6,850 bases of DNA from Propionibacteriaceae bacterium (lineage in GTDB: Bacteria; Actinomycetota; Actinomycetes; Propionibacteriales; Propionibacteriaceae), in the NCBI GenBank assembly GCA_003153855.1, contig PMBM01000153.1, positions 16,218 to 23,067 on the forward strand, given 5' to 3'. Made by a program: the position numbers and the translations under genes. Below the pieces are notes generated by a model. That model was given only the letters and a program-made list of their open reading frames with translations. It made no database searches and was not told the DNA's origin. Positions 1-5,164 of the stretch are shown here, piece by piece. Within the stretch, counting starts at the first letter, position 1; each line of letters starts with the position of its first letter.

Positions 1-999
1 AACGGCCGCCGGGACCGGCTCTCCCGCCCGTACGTACGCGATGATGGCCAGCGACTGGGCGTACGAGGACACGTTCGCACCGACCTGACCGTCCGGGTGG
101 GTGCCCGCCGCCAGGATCGACAGGAGGTTCAGGCCACCGAAGTTCCTTGGGTCCTCACCGAAGGCGACCGCGGCGATCGCCACGCTGGCGGCCCGGGCGG
201 GATCGTTGCCGACGTAGTCGGCCGCCTGCGCCTTGATGCTGATGACCAGCGACGCAATGGTCGACGAGTAGTCGCACGACCGTGCTGCGGACAGAGCCAG
301 CGCCACACTGACGTACCTACCGGCGCCGTCGTCGGGGGTCGGGAGGTTGCTGCTCAGGTACCCGGCGGCCTTGACCACCTCGGGGTCGCGGATGACCAGA
401 GTCGTTGCCGCGGCCGTCGCGGCCGCACTCGAGGACCCCGTGCTGGTGGCGGAGGTGGCCGGTGCGCTGCTCGATGCCGGCGCGCTGCTCGACGCGGGGG
501 CGCTGCTCGATGCCGGCGCGCTGCTCGAAGAGGGGGTGAAGACCTTCGTCACCGCCGGTCCAGCGGCGCCGGAGACGCTGAGGCGCCAGCCCTCGGCCGT
601 GCCGGGGGAGGATGTGTTCACGTTCGCGCCCACCATCACGCTCGTCCATGTGCCGAGCGAGCCGTCCGGGTTGACAGGGGCGGTCCAGTGTGACCACCAG
701 AGGCCCCCGTTGTCGGCGTAGGGGGTTGTGGGATCCCCGTCGATGAGGGTGATGAAGCTGGTGCCCGTCGGAGTGAACCCGGCGCTCTGCAGCGCGGCCA
801 GGCCGGTCGAGTAGTCGCCTGCGCAGCCGACCTTCGCACTGCTCGGGTTCGAGTCGTCGGTCTGCACGACGACCCAGACACCGGCGCAGGTTGCGGGGGT
901 AGAGGTCGGCGCGGAGTGTGCGGGCACTGTCAGCAGTGCGAGGAATGCGAGCGTTGCCGTAAGCCCGACGGCAAGGGCCCGCTTGAGGTTGGCGGTCAT
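1..999 (-). CDS. Secreted transcobalamin-like protein (DUF4430-like domain + alpha/alpha toroid), C-terminus outside window
   Basis: 333 residues are visible; the frame is still open at the left edge. Residues 1-30 form a signal peptide (Lys6-Arg7, a hydrophobic stretch 8-25, then AHSA before Pro31), so the protein is exported. Residues 38-142 look like a DUF4430 domain: Cys38 and Cys59 could form a disulfide, followed by GLWWSHW (99-105), GTWTSV (116-121) and GTAEGWRL (133-140). Residues 157-199 are a Ser/Ala/Pro/Thr linker built on ASSSAP repeats. From about 203 the sequence has the rhythm of alpha/alpha-toroid (squalene cyclase/prenyltransferase-like) repeats: VVKAAGYLSSNL, then GEDPRNFGGLNLLSIL and SSYAQSLAIIAYVRAG. 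DUF4430 and an alpha/alpha barrel are the two folds of animal intrinsic factor and transcobalamin. A cobalamin riboswitch directly upstream makes corrinoid capture outside the cell the best-supported role; binding itself is inferred. ATG at 999 is preceded by AAAGGA at 7 nt. No close named homologue is recognised. Confidence 0.85.
   Translation of the reverse strand, partial: MTANLKRALAVGLTATLAFLALLTVPAHSAPTSTPATCAGVWVVVQTDDSNPSSAKVGCAGDYSTGLAALQSAGFTPTGTSFITLIDGDPTTPYADNGGLWWSHWTAPVNPDGSLGTWTSVMVGANVNTSSPGTAEGWRLSVSGAAGPAVTKVFTPSSSSAPASSSAPASSSAPASSSAPATSATSTGSSSAAATAAATTLVIRDPEVVKAAGYLSSNLPTPDDGAGRYVSVALALSAARSCDYSSTIASLVISIKAQAADYVGNDPARAASVAIAAVAFGEDPRNFGGLNLLSILAAGTHPDGQVGANVSSYAQSLAIIAYVRAGEPVPAAV
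464..535 (-). repeat. Four 18-bp tandem repeats coding the Ser/Ala/Pro linker
   Basis: Four consecutive 18-bp units begin at 464, 482, 500 and 518 on the plus strand. Units 1 and 3 are identical (gcgctgctcgatgccggc); units 2 and 4 differ towards their ends. The unit is a multiple of three, so the array stays in frame and encodes SSSSAP followed by three ASSSAP units (residues 157-180 of the transcobalamin-like protein). It joins the DUF4430-like domain to the toroid and is probably a flexible spacer whose copy number could vary between strains. Confidence 0.9.
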
Positions 1000-1006
1000 C
1001 CTGAGG

Positions 1007-1012
1007 TCCTTT
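1007..1012 (-). promoter_or_regulatory. Ribosome binding site of the transcobalamin-like gene
   Basis: AAAGGA on the minus strand lies 7 nt before the ATG at 999 and fixes that start. It is downstream of the cobalamin riboswitch and is therefore the likely point of translational control. Confidence 0.75.
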
Positions 1013-1052
1013 CGTGCGGGCACCCAGGTGATCCGGCCAAACCATCTTGTCC

Positions 1053-1200
1053 GGCTCAATCCCGTATGCCGCGACGGGTTGTGATGAGCCAGAACCAGGT
1101 GGGCATTCCGACTTGGACTCTTGCGAGTCCTTCACGGCTGCGGGTCAGTTCCGGACTTTCACCGGGTTCCCCCACGGGGTTCAGGTGACTTCACCCTAGA
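1053..1200 (-). promoter_or_regulatory. Cobalamin (B12) riboswitch
   Basis: Read on the minus strand, the intergenic RNA shows the conserved order of the cobalamin aptamer. GGGAACCCGGTGAAAGTCC (about 1171-1153) matches the GGGAA...GGTGAAA...CC core. ACTGACCCGCAGCCGTGA (1149-1132) matches the CTG-CCCGC-AC-GT block. A perfect 6-bp hairpin with a GCAA tetraloop spans 1130-1115. AGTCGGAATGCCCACC (1113-1098) is the 3' B12-box. GGTG near 1194-1191 can pair with CACC in that box to close the aptamer. Downstream, GGCTCA (1090-1085) pairs with TGAGCC (1058-1053) around an inner CCCGT/ACGGG stem. The inner loop holds GCGG, complementary to CCGC in the CCCGC block, as expected for the L5-L13 kissing interaction. 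Known members repress downstream genes when B12 is bound. No U-rich terminator follows, so control of translation is more likely than attenuation. The exact 5' end is approximate. Confidence 0.92.
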
Positions 1201-1202
1201 CC

Positions 1203-1988
1203 TCAGACGTCGGCGCGTCCCCCGGGGGTACGAGATAGCAGCGCGGCAGCATCCAGCGCCGCCAGCAGGGCGGTCCCTCGGGTCGCATGCCCCCACCCGC
1301 GGACGTCATGCTCGTCGCCAGCGAGGGTGTCCGCCGAGTACAGGATCTGGCCGTATCTGGCCCCGCGCAGCGCTGCGATGGCCGACAACGCCGCGCATTC
1401 CATGTCGACGACCGCGCAGCCCTCCGCTCGACGCTTGGCCACGAGGCCGGCCGTCTCGCGATAGAAGGCGTCCGTGGTCCAGGTGTTGCAGTCGGTGCCC
1501 TTGAGACCTCGGCCCTCCAGGGCGGATCGGCATGCCTCTCGTACCGCCGCATCGGTCTCGACCCAACGTGCGGGAGGCAGGTAGTGGTACGAGGTCCCTT
1601 CATCGCGCAACGCCCGTACAGGGAGCAGGAACTCGCCCATCTCCACCGGCTCGAGCGCACCGCAGGAGCCCACGGCCACGAGCGTGTCGACACCCAGCGC
1701 GAGCATCTGTTCGACCACGATCGCCGCAGCCGGAGCCCCGACAGGGAGCTCGGCGAGGGCGATCTCCGCGGTCTCGTATGTGCCCTTCCAGATCGGGAAC
1801 GTGCTCGTCACCATGTCGACGATCGACCCGACCGGCCAGCGCCGCTGCTTGACCCATCCTCGCGAGATGTCGCCGAGGAACGTCACCACGCCGACCCGCG
1901 GCAGCCGGTCACCCGCCAGACGGGTCAGCAGCCCCGGCCGGATGAGGTCTACGGCATCCGGGTCGTACTCGAGAATCGGCACGTCCAT
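1203..1988 (-). CDS. Nucleoside phosphorylase (PNP/uridine phosphorylase superfamily)
   Basis: This 261-residue cytoplasmic protein has the length and motif order of the PNP_UDP_1 family, which splits nucleosides with phosphate (or water, in the nucleosidase branch) into base and ribose 1-phosphate. Visible motifs are VGSCGAL (106-112, after a hydrophobic strand), RDEGTSYHYLPP (128-139), TTDAFYRE (171-178), VVDMECAALSAIA (193-205, the Met-Glu ribose-binding motif) and YSADTLAGDE (217-226), where Asp220 sits in the base-recognition position of family members. It looks closer to the uridine/purine phosphorylase group than to the MTA/SAH nucleosidase branch, but the base cannot be assigned from motifs. 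ATG at 1988 is the first start after an in-frame stop near 2066. Only a weak GGCAGG lies upstream, inside an inverted repeat, so translation may be weak, regulated or leaderless. It is separated from ptsI by 304 bp. Its stop codon abuts the B12 riboswitch, so riboswitch transcripts must start in this gene or upstream of it. Confidence 0.88.
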   Translation of the reverse strand: MDVPILEYDPDAVDLIRPGLLTRLAGDRLPRVGVVTFLGDISRGWVKQRRWPVGSIVDMVTSTFPIWKGTYETAEIALAELPVGAPAAAIVVEQMLALGVDTLVAVGSCGALEPVEMGEFLLPVRALRDEGTSYHYLPPARWVETDAAVREACRSALEGRGLKGTDCNTWTTDAFYRETAGLVAKRRAEGCAVVDMECAALSAIAALRGARYGQILYSADTLAGDEHDVRGWGHATRGTALLAALDAAALLSRTPGGRADV

Positions 1989-1989
1989 G

Positions 1990-2020
1990 GACGTAGCCTG
2001 CCAGAGGATCTGGCTACGTC
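1990..2020. promoter_or_regulatory. Perfect 9-bp-arm inverted repeat abutting the phosphorylase start
   Basis: GACGTAGCC (1990-1998) and GGCTACGTC (2012-2020) are perfect reverse complements with a 13-bp spacer, one base upstream of the ATG at 1988. Part of the spacer can also pair (CCAGA 2001-2005 with TCTGG 2009-2013). The only SD-like bases (GGCAGG on the minus strand) are inside it. It could be a repressor operator at the promoter/start or an RNA hairpin that hides the start region. No protein partner is identifiable. Confidence 0.5.
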
Positions 2021-2075
2021 GCCCACGCCGCCGCCAATTGCTCGATCGCTCGTGCTTCGAGGGCTCCGCTCAGGA

Positions 2076-2092
2076 GGCCGGTTGCCCGGGCC
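2076..2092 (-). other. Small hairpin with GCAA tetraloop in the phosphorylase leader
   Basis: On the minus strand GGC-C-CGG, a GCAA loop and CCG-GCC form a 6-bp stem with one bulged C. GNRA tetraloops are common in structured RNAs, so this is a hint that the phosphorylase leader folds. It matches no riboswitch class that I can name, and in such GC-rich DNA it may be chance. Confidence 0.3.
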
Positions 2093-2185
2093 CCGGAGAG
2101 CGACACGGATGTGCCACCCTGCCCGTGACTTCCGCCCGATCAGGATCAGACCCCCGCCGTCCCCGCAGCCCGTCACTCCGCAGTT

Positions 2186-2205
2186 CCGGTACAGGGCCGT
2201 ACCGG
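2186..2205 (-). terminator. 7-bp GC-rich hairpin, possible second terminator of the PTS operon
   Basis: CCGGTAC (2186-2192) and GTACCGG (2199-2205) are perfect inverted repeats around a 6-nt loop, about 90 bp after the ptsI stop. No U-tract follows on the minus strand. U-less hairpins are common at actinobacterial gene ends, but are weak evidence alone. Confidence 0.35.
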
Positions 2206-2230
2206 GCTGGCCTCCCTCGCCCCACCGAGT

Positions 2231-2261
2231 GGCTCGGCGGGAACCGGGAGCGGACCGAGCC
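2231..2261 (-). terminator. Candidate terminator hairpin after ptsI
   Basis: GGCTCGG (2231-2237) and CCGAGCC (2255-2261) form a perfect 7-bp stem with a 17-nt loop, starting 31 bp beyond the ptsI stop codon. The position suits the end of the PTS operon. There is no U-tract, so it would be a non-canonical intrinsic terminator, or simply a stabilising 3' structure. Confidence 0.4.
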
Positions 2262-2292
2262 CTCCCCCGGGCATCGCGAGTTACGGAAGGTC

Positions 2293-3978
2293 CTACAGAA
2301 GGTCGATCAGCGTCGGGTGGACGATCGCGGTCACCGCGGCTCGGGCGTCCTTGGCTGTGCGAGCATCGAGGGCGTATGCGGCCATCTGCTGGCACGTGGC
2401 GAAGTCGTGCAAGCGCAGTGCTGCTCGGACCACGTTGACCTTCTTGGGCGCCATGGACAGCGAGGACACCCCGAGGCCAGTGAGGACCAGGGCGAGCACC
2501 GGGTCGCCGCCTGCCTCCCCGCAGACGCCGATCTTCTTGCCGGTCGCGCGTCCACCGTCGCATGCCGCCTTCACCATCTGCAGCAACGCCGGCTGCCAGG
2601 CGCTCAACAACTCGGCGAGCTGGCCCTGCATCCGGTCGGCAGCCATCGTGTACTGGGACAGGTCGTTCGTGCCGATCGAGGCGAAGTCGACCACGGACAG
2701 CATGTGCTCGGAGCGCAGTGCTGCGCCCGGGATCTCGATCATGATGCCGACCGTGGGCAGGCCCACCCCCCGTACCTTGGCCGCGAACCACTCGGCCTCC
2801 TCCACCGTGGCGACCATGGGCGCCATGACCCGTACGTCCGCTCCGGTGGCCTTGTACGCCGCCGCGAGCGCCTCCAGCTGCGTGTCGAGAAGATCCTCGC
2901 GCGCCATGCTCAGGCGTAGTCCACGGACCCCGAGCGCAGGGTTCTCCTCCGGGCCGAGGTCGGCGAAGGAGAGCGGCTTGTCGGCTCCCGCGTCGAGCGT
3001 CCGTACGACCACGCGACGCTCGCCGAACGACTCCAGCACCGACGTGTACGTGGCCGTCTGCTCTTCCAGCGTCGGGGCCGTGTCGCGGTCGAGGAACAGG
3101 AACTCGGTACGGAACAGGCCCGAGCCCTCGAGGTCGAACGCCGCAGCCTTGGCGGCATCGTCGGCCGTACCGATGTTGGCGAGCAGCGCGACGCGATGCC
3201 CGTCTCGGGTGGCCCCTTCGCCGCTCGATCCGGCGAGGGCTGCAGCCCGTCGCCGAGACCTCTCGGCCAGCAGCGCGATGTCCGCCTCGCTCGGCGCAAG
3301 GATCACCTCGCCGACGCCACCATCGAGGGCGACGATCGAGCCGTCCTCGATCGTGTCGATACCGAGGACCTGTACGACGGCGGGGATGCCCAGCTGCGCC
3401 GCCAGGATCGCGGTGTGGCTGGTGGGTCCGCCTGCCGAGGTGAGGATGCCGAGCACCATGTCCGGCGAGAGCGTCGCCGTCTCGGCGGGCGCCAGGTCGC
3501 GCGCCACGATGATGGTGGGGGTCGTGAGCGTCGGGATGCCGGGCGCCGAGACGCCGCGCAGCTCGCAGATCAGCCGGTCGCGTACGTCGTACAGGTCGGT
3601 GACGCGCTCCGCCATGTACCCGCCGAGCGACGCCAGCATCTCGGCGTACTCCGCGACAGCGTCGGCGACAGCCTGCGTGATCCCGACACCCTTGACCAGC
3701 AGCTTGTCGATCGCCTTGGCGAGCCCGCGGTCCCGGGCCAGCTGCGCCGTCGCCTCGAGGATCGGCTTGGAGGTGTCCGGGGCCACCGCGGCCTTAGCGG
3801 TCAGCAGGTCCGCCACGGCCGTCATCGCGGCCCTGACCCGCTCCCCCGCCGCCGCCACGTCGGACGTGGCCGGCTCGTCGTTGTCCACGCCCGGTGCGGG
3901 ATGGACGACAGCTACGGGACCCGAAGCCGTACCGGCGGAGACGCCGATCCCGTGCAGCACCTGATGCGTCGTTGACAT
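2293..3978 (-). CDS. ptsI: PTS Enzyme I (phosphoenolpyruvate-protein phosphotransferase)
   Basis: This 561-residue cytoplasmic enzyme takes phosphate from PEP and passes it to HPr, the first step of PTS sugar uptake. The N-terminal part (about 5-125) is the HPr-binding region. The phosphohistidine domain carries GGPTSHTAILA with the active His188. The C-terminal PEP-binding barrel (about 255-540) shows GSGLFRTEFLFL (285-296), DKPL (333-336), NPALGVRGLRL (346-356), MIEIPGAA (413-420), ASIGTNDLSQYTMAADR (433-449) and VCGEAGGDP (485-493) with the catalytic Cys486. Length is close to E. coli EI (575). All key residues are intact, so it should be active. ATG at 3978 is 6 nt after the HPr stop, and its AGGA overlaps that stop codon, which implies translational coupling. 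Codon use matches its neighbours. Confidence 0.97.
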   Translation of the reverse strand: MSTTHQVLHGIGVSAGTASGPVAVVHPAPGVDNDEPATSDVAAAGERVRAAMTAVADLLTAKAAVAPDTSKPILEATAQLARDRGLAKAIDKLLVKGVGITQAVADAVAEYAEMLASLGGYMAERVTDLYDVRDRLICELRGVSAPGIPTLTTPTIIVARDLAPAETATLSPDMVLGILTSAGGPTSHTAILAAQLGIPAVVQVLGIDTIEDGSIVALDGGVGEVILAPSEADIALLAERSRRRAAALAGSSGEGATRDGHRVALLANIGTADDAAKAAAFDLEGSGLFRTEFLFLDRDTAPTLEEQTATYTSVLESFGERRVVVRTLDAGADKPLSFADLGPEENPALGVRGLRLSMAREDLLDTQLEALAAAYKATGADVRVMAPMVATVEEAEWFAAKVRGVGLPTVGIMIEIPGAALRSEHMLSVVDFASIGTNDLSQYTMAADRMQGQLAELLSAWQPALLQMVKAACDGGRATGKKIGVCGEAGGDPVLALVLTGLGVSSLSMAPKKVNVVRAALRLHDFATCQQMAAYALDARTAKDARAAVTAIVHPTLIDLL

Positions 3979-3984
3979 GGGTTC

Positions 3985-4254
3985 CTACTCGTTGTCGAGG
4001 TCGCGGGAGAGGAGGACGACCAGGGAGTCGAGGACGGCGTCGGCTCCGTCGCCCTCGGCGGCGAGGGTGACGGTGTCGCCGTGAGCGGCACCGAGGGTCA
4101 TCACCTCGAGGATGCTACCCGCGTCGACTGGCTCGCCTCCAGGGAGCGCGACGGTCACGTCGAGCCCCGAGTCGCCGACCGCCGAGGCGAGAAGCGCAGC
4201 GGGACGGGCGTGCAGGCCGACGGCGGAAGCAATGGTGACGGTACGGCTGGGCAT
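3985..4254 (-). CDS. ptsH: PTS phosphocarrier protein HPr
   Basis: This 89-residue protein carries phosphate from Enzyme I to the EIIA domain of the permease and to PRD regulators. The active-site motif VGLHARPAALL has His15 and Arg17 in their usual places. The regulatory-serine region reads AGSILEVMTLGA with Ser47 matching Ser46 of other HPrs; no HPr kinase is visible here, so its phosphorylation is not implied. ATG at 4254 is chosen because GAGAAGGA lies 6 nt upstream and the protein then starts as HPr does (MPSRTVTI). The same frame stays open to 4389, but that extension overlaps the antiterminator gene and has no HPr similarity. It lies 20 nt after the antiterminator and 6 nt before ptsI. 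Confidence 0.96.
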   Translation of the reverse strand: MPSRTVTIASAVGLHARPAALLASAVGDSGLDVTVALPGGEPVDAGSILEVMTLGAAHGDTVTLAAEGDGADAVLDSLVVLLSRDLDNE

Positions 4255-4260
4255 GATGTG

Positions 4261-4268
4261 TCCTTCTC
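4261..4268 (-). promoter_or_regulatory. Ribosome binding site of ptsH
   Basis: GAGAAGGA on the minus strand, 6 nt before the ATG at 4254, is the strongest Shine-Dalgarno sequence in the operon. It decides the HPr start against longer in-frame alternatives and suggests high HPr synthesis. Confidence 0.85.
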
Positions 4269-4274
4269 TAGGGG

Positions 4275-5114
4275 TCAGTTCTGGTCCGCGGCCACGCGGG
4301 CCACGTGAAGCGCGAGGTAGGAGACCTCGTCGGCGGTGAGCGGCGCCCCGAGCCGTAGCTCGAGGATCCCCGAGAGACGGTCCGCACATTGGGCCGCCCG
4401 CGGGAACGAGTCGAGGATCGCGGTCGAGATGAGGCTCGGCTGGTCCACGAGCTGCTGGTGCTGCTGGATGCGTACGAACAGGTAGCGCAGGTGCGTGATG
4501 AACCGGCCGACGCTCACAGAACCCTCGTCGAGGTGCACGTCGAACGTCTGCTCGATGACCTCGACGAGCTGGGAGATGACGGCGGTCATCGTGTAGGTGT
4601 ACGAGAGGTCGCCCGTCGCGAAACCCGCGTTGACGAGGTGGAGCGACAGTGCGACCGCTTCGGCGTCCGGGAGCTTCTGCTCGAGTCGTCTGTTCACGGC
4701 CGCGAGCAGGGCGACCGCCTGCCCGTACTCCCGCCCGTACAGGTGCTTCACCTCGGCGAGCAACGGGTACTCGATGGCGAGGCCATGGTCGAGGCGGCGT
4801 ACGGCGAAGCTGACGTGGTCGGCGAGGGCGATGACGAGGGCCGGGTTCCTCAGGACGGTCTCGTCCAGGCCGACCTCGGTGAGCGCCTCCCCCACGAGCT
4901 GGATGTGCTCGGGCGGGATGCCGGCCAAGAGCTCCGCGAGATGGTCGGGGTCGCGGCCGTCCACCGGCACGAACGTGCGCTGGACGGCCACCGGGTCGAT
5001 CTCCCGCCCCGGCCGGGCCTGGTACCCCAGGCCCCGGCCGGTCAGGATGACGTCGCGTCCGCCGTCGTCCCGGGCAAGGACGACGTTGTTGTTGAAGACG
5101 CGGAGGACTTTCAC
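4275..5114 (-). CDS. bglG: BglG/LicT-family transcriptional antiterminator
   Basis: This RNA-binding regulator stops premature termination ahead of PTS sugar genes when inducer is present. With the GTG start at 5114 it has 279 residues. Residues 1-55 are the CAT RNA-binding domain (MKVLRVFNNNVVLA, close to LicT/BglG N-termini). PRD1 (about 60-168) and PRD2 (about 169-279) follow. The four phosphorylatable histidines are present: His100 (ADHVSFA), His159 (SLHLVNA), His208 (FITHLRY) and His270 (LALHVAR). These numbers match or are within one of LicT (100, 159, 207, 269), which favours this start over a GTG nine bases upstream at 5123. In the family, HPr activates through PRD2 and the EII permease inhibits through PRD1; both partners are in this operon. 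Lying just after the permease gene, it probably controls the whole operon. The RNA target is not visible here. Confidence 0.93.
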   Translation of the reverse strand: MKVLRVFNNNVVLARDDGGRDVILTGRGLGYQARPGREIDPVAVQRTFVPVDGRDPDHLAELLAGIPPEHIQLVGEALTEVGLDETVLRNPALVIALADHVSFAVRRLDHGLAIEYPLLAEVKHLYGREYGQAVALLAAVNRRLEQKLPDAEAVALSLHLVNAGFATGDLSYTYTMTAVISQLVEVIEQTFDVHLDEGSVSVGRFITHLRYLFVRIQQHQQLVDQPSLISTAILDSFPRAAQCADRLSGILELRLGAPLTADEVSYLALHVARVAADQN

Positions 5115-5127
5115 CTCACACACGGCT

Positions 5128-5143
5128 TCCGCAACGCTGCGGA
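5128..5143 (-). promoter_or_regulatory. Hairpin over the SD of the antiterminator gene
   Basis: TCCGCA (5128-5133) and TGCGGA (5138-5143) form a perfect 6-bp stem with a 4-nt loop in the 50-nt gap between the EII and antiterminator genes. The only SD-like run before the GTG at 5114 (GGAAG, minus 5130-5126) is partly inside the stem. It may limit regulator synthesis relative to the permease. It does not match the RAT consensus and is too short to be a terminator-like control by itself. Confidence 0.4.
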
Positions 5144-5164
5144 GCGACCATGGATGTTCTCCCT

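Larger units (their letters stand above)
1989..2292. other. 304-bp intergenic region between ptsI and the phosphorylase gene
   Basis: No credible gene is seen here. The stretch contains two GC-rich hairpins after ptsI (2231-2261 and 2186-2205), a GNRA-loop hairpin (2076-2092) and the start-proximal dyad (1990-2020). It must hold the end of the PTS transcript and, if the phosphorylase has its own promoter, that promoter; I could not recognise -10/-35 boxes in it. Confidence 0.6.

Noticed and set aside
464..535. CRISPR-like or mobile repeat
   Set aside because: Units are contiguous, 18 bp, without spacers, and lie in frame within a coding sequence, which fits a protein linker. No transposase, integrase, tRNA or rRNA was seen in the window.
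317..1135. Minus-strand 272-codon frame covering the riboswitch and the start of the transcobalamin-like gene
   Set aside because: It is out of frame with the signal-peptide protein, runs through the conserved aptamer, and is rich in Arg/Gly/Pro without domains.
2060..2130. SAM-type riboswitch before the phosphorylase gene
   Set aside because: Only a short GGCAACC-like string matches; the other conserved helices and boxes of SAM-I or SAM-IV are not seen.
2351..3964. Long plus-strand open frame opposite ptsI, and similar plus-strand frames at 1287-2438, 1684-2919, 4389-5444 and 5150-6514
   Set aside because: They lie over well-identified minus-strand genes, are biased to Arg/Ser/Ala/Gly as expected from GC-rich antisense frames, and have no recognisable domains.
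3985..4389. 134-residue version of HPr starting at 4389
   Set aside because: The extra N-terminal part overlaps the antiterminator gene and has no HPr similarity; the ATG at 4254 has an excellent SD and gives the normal 89-residue HPr.
5115..5164. RAT antiterminator target between the EII and antiterminator genes
   Set aside because: The short hairpin there lacks the conserved RAT sequence and size, and no overlapping terminator is present; the target is more likely upstream of the EII gene.
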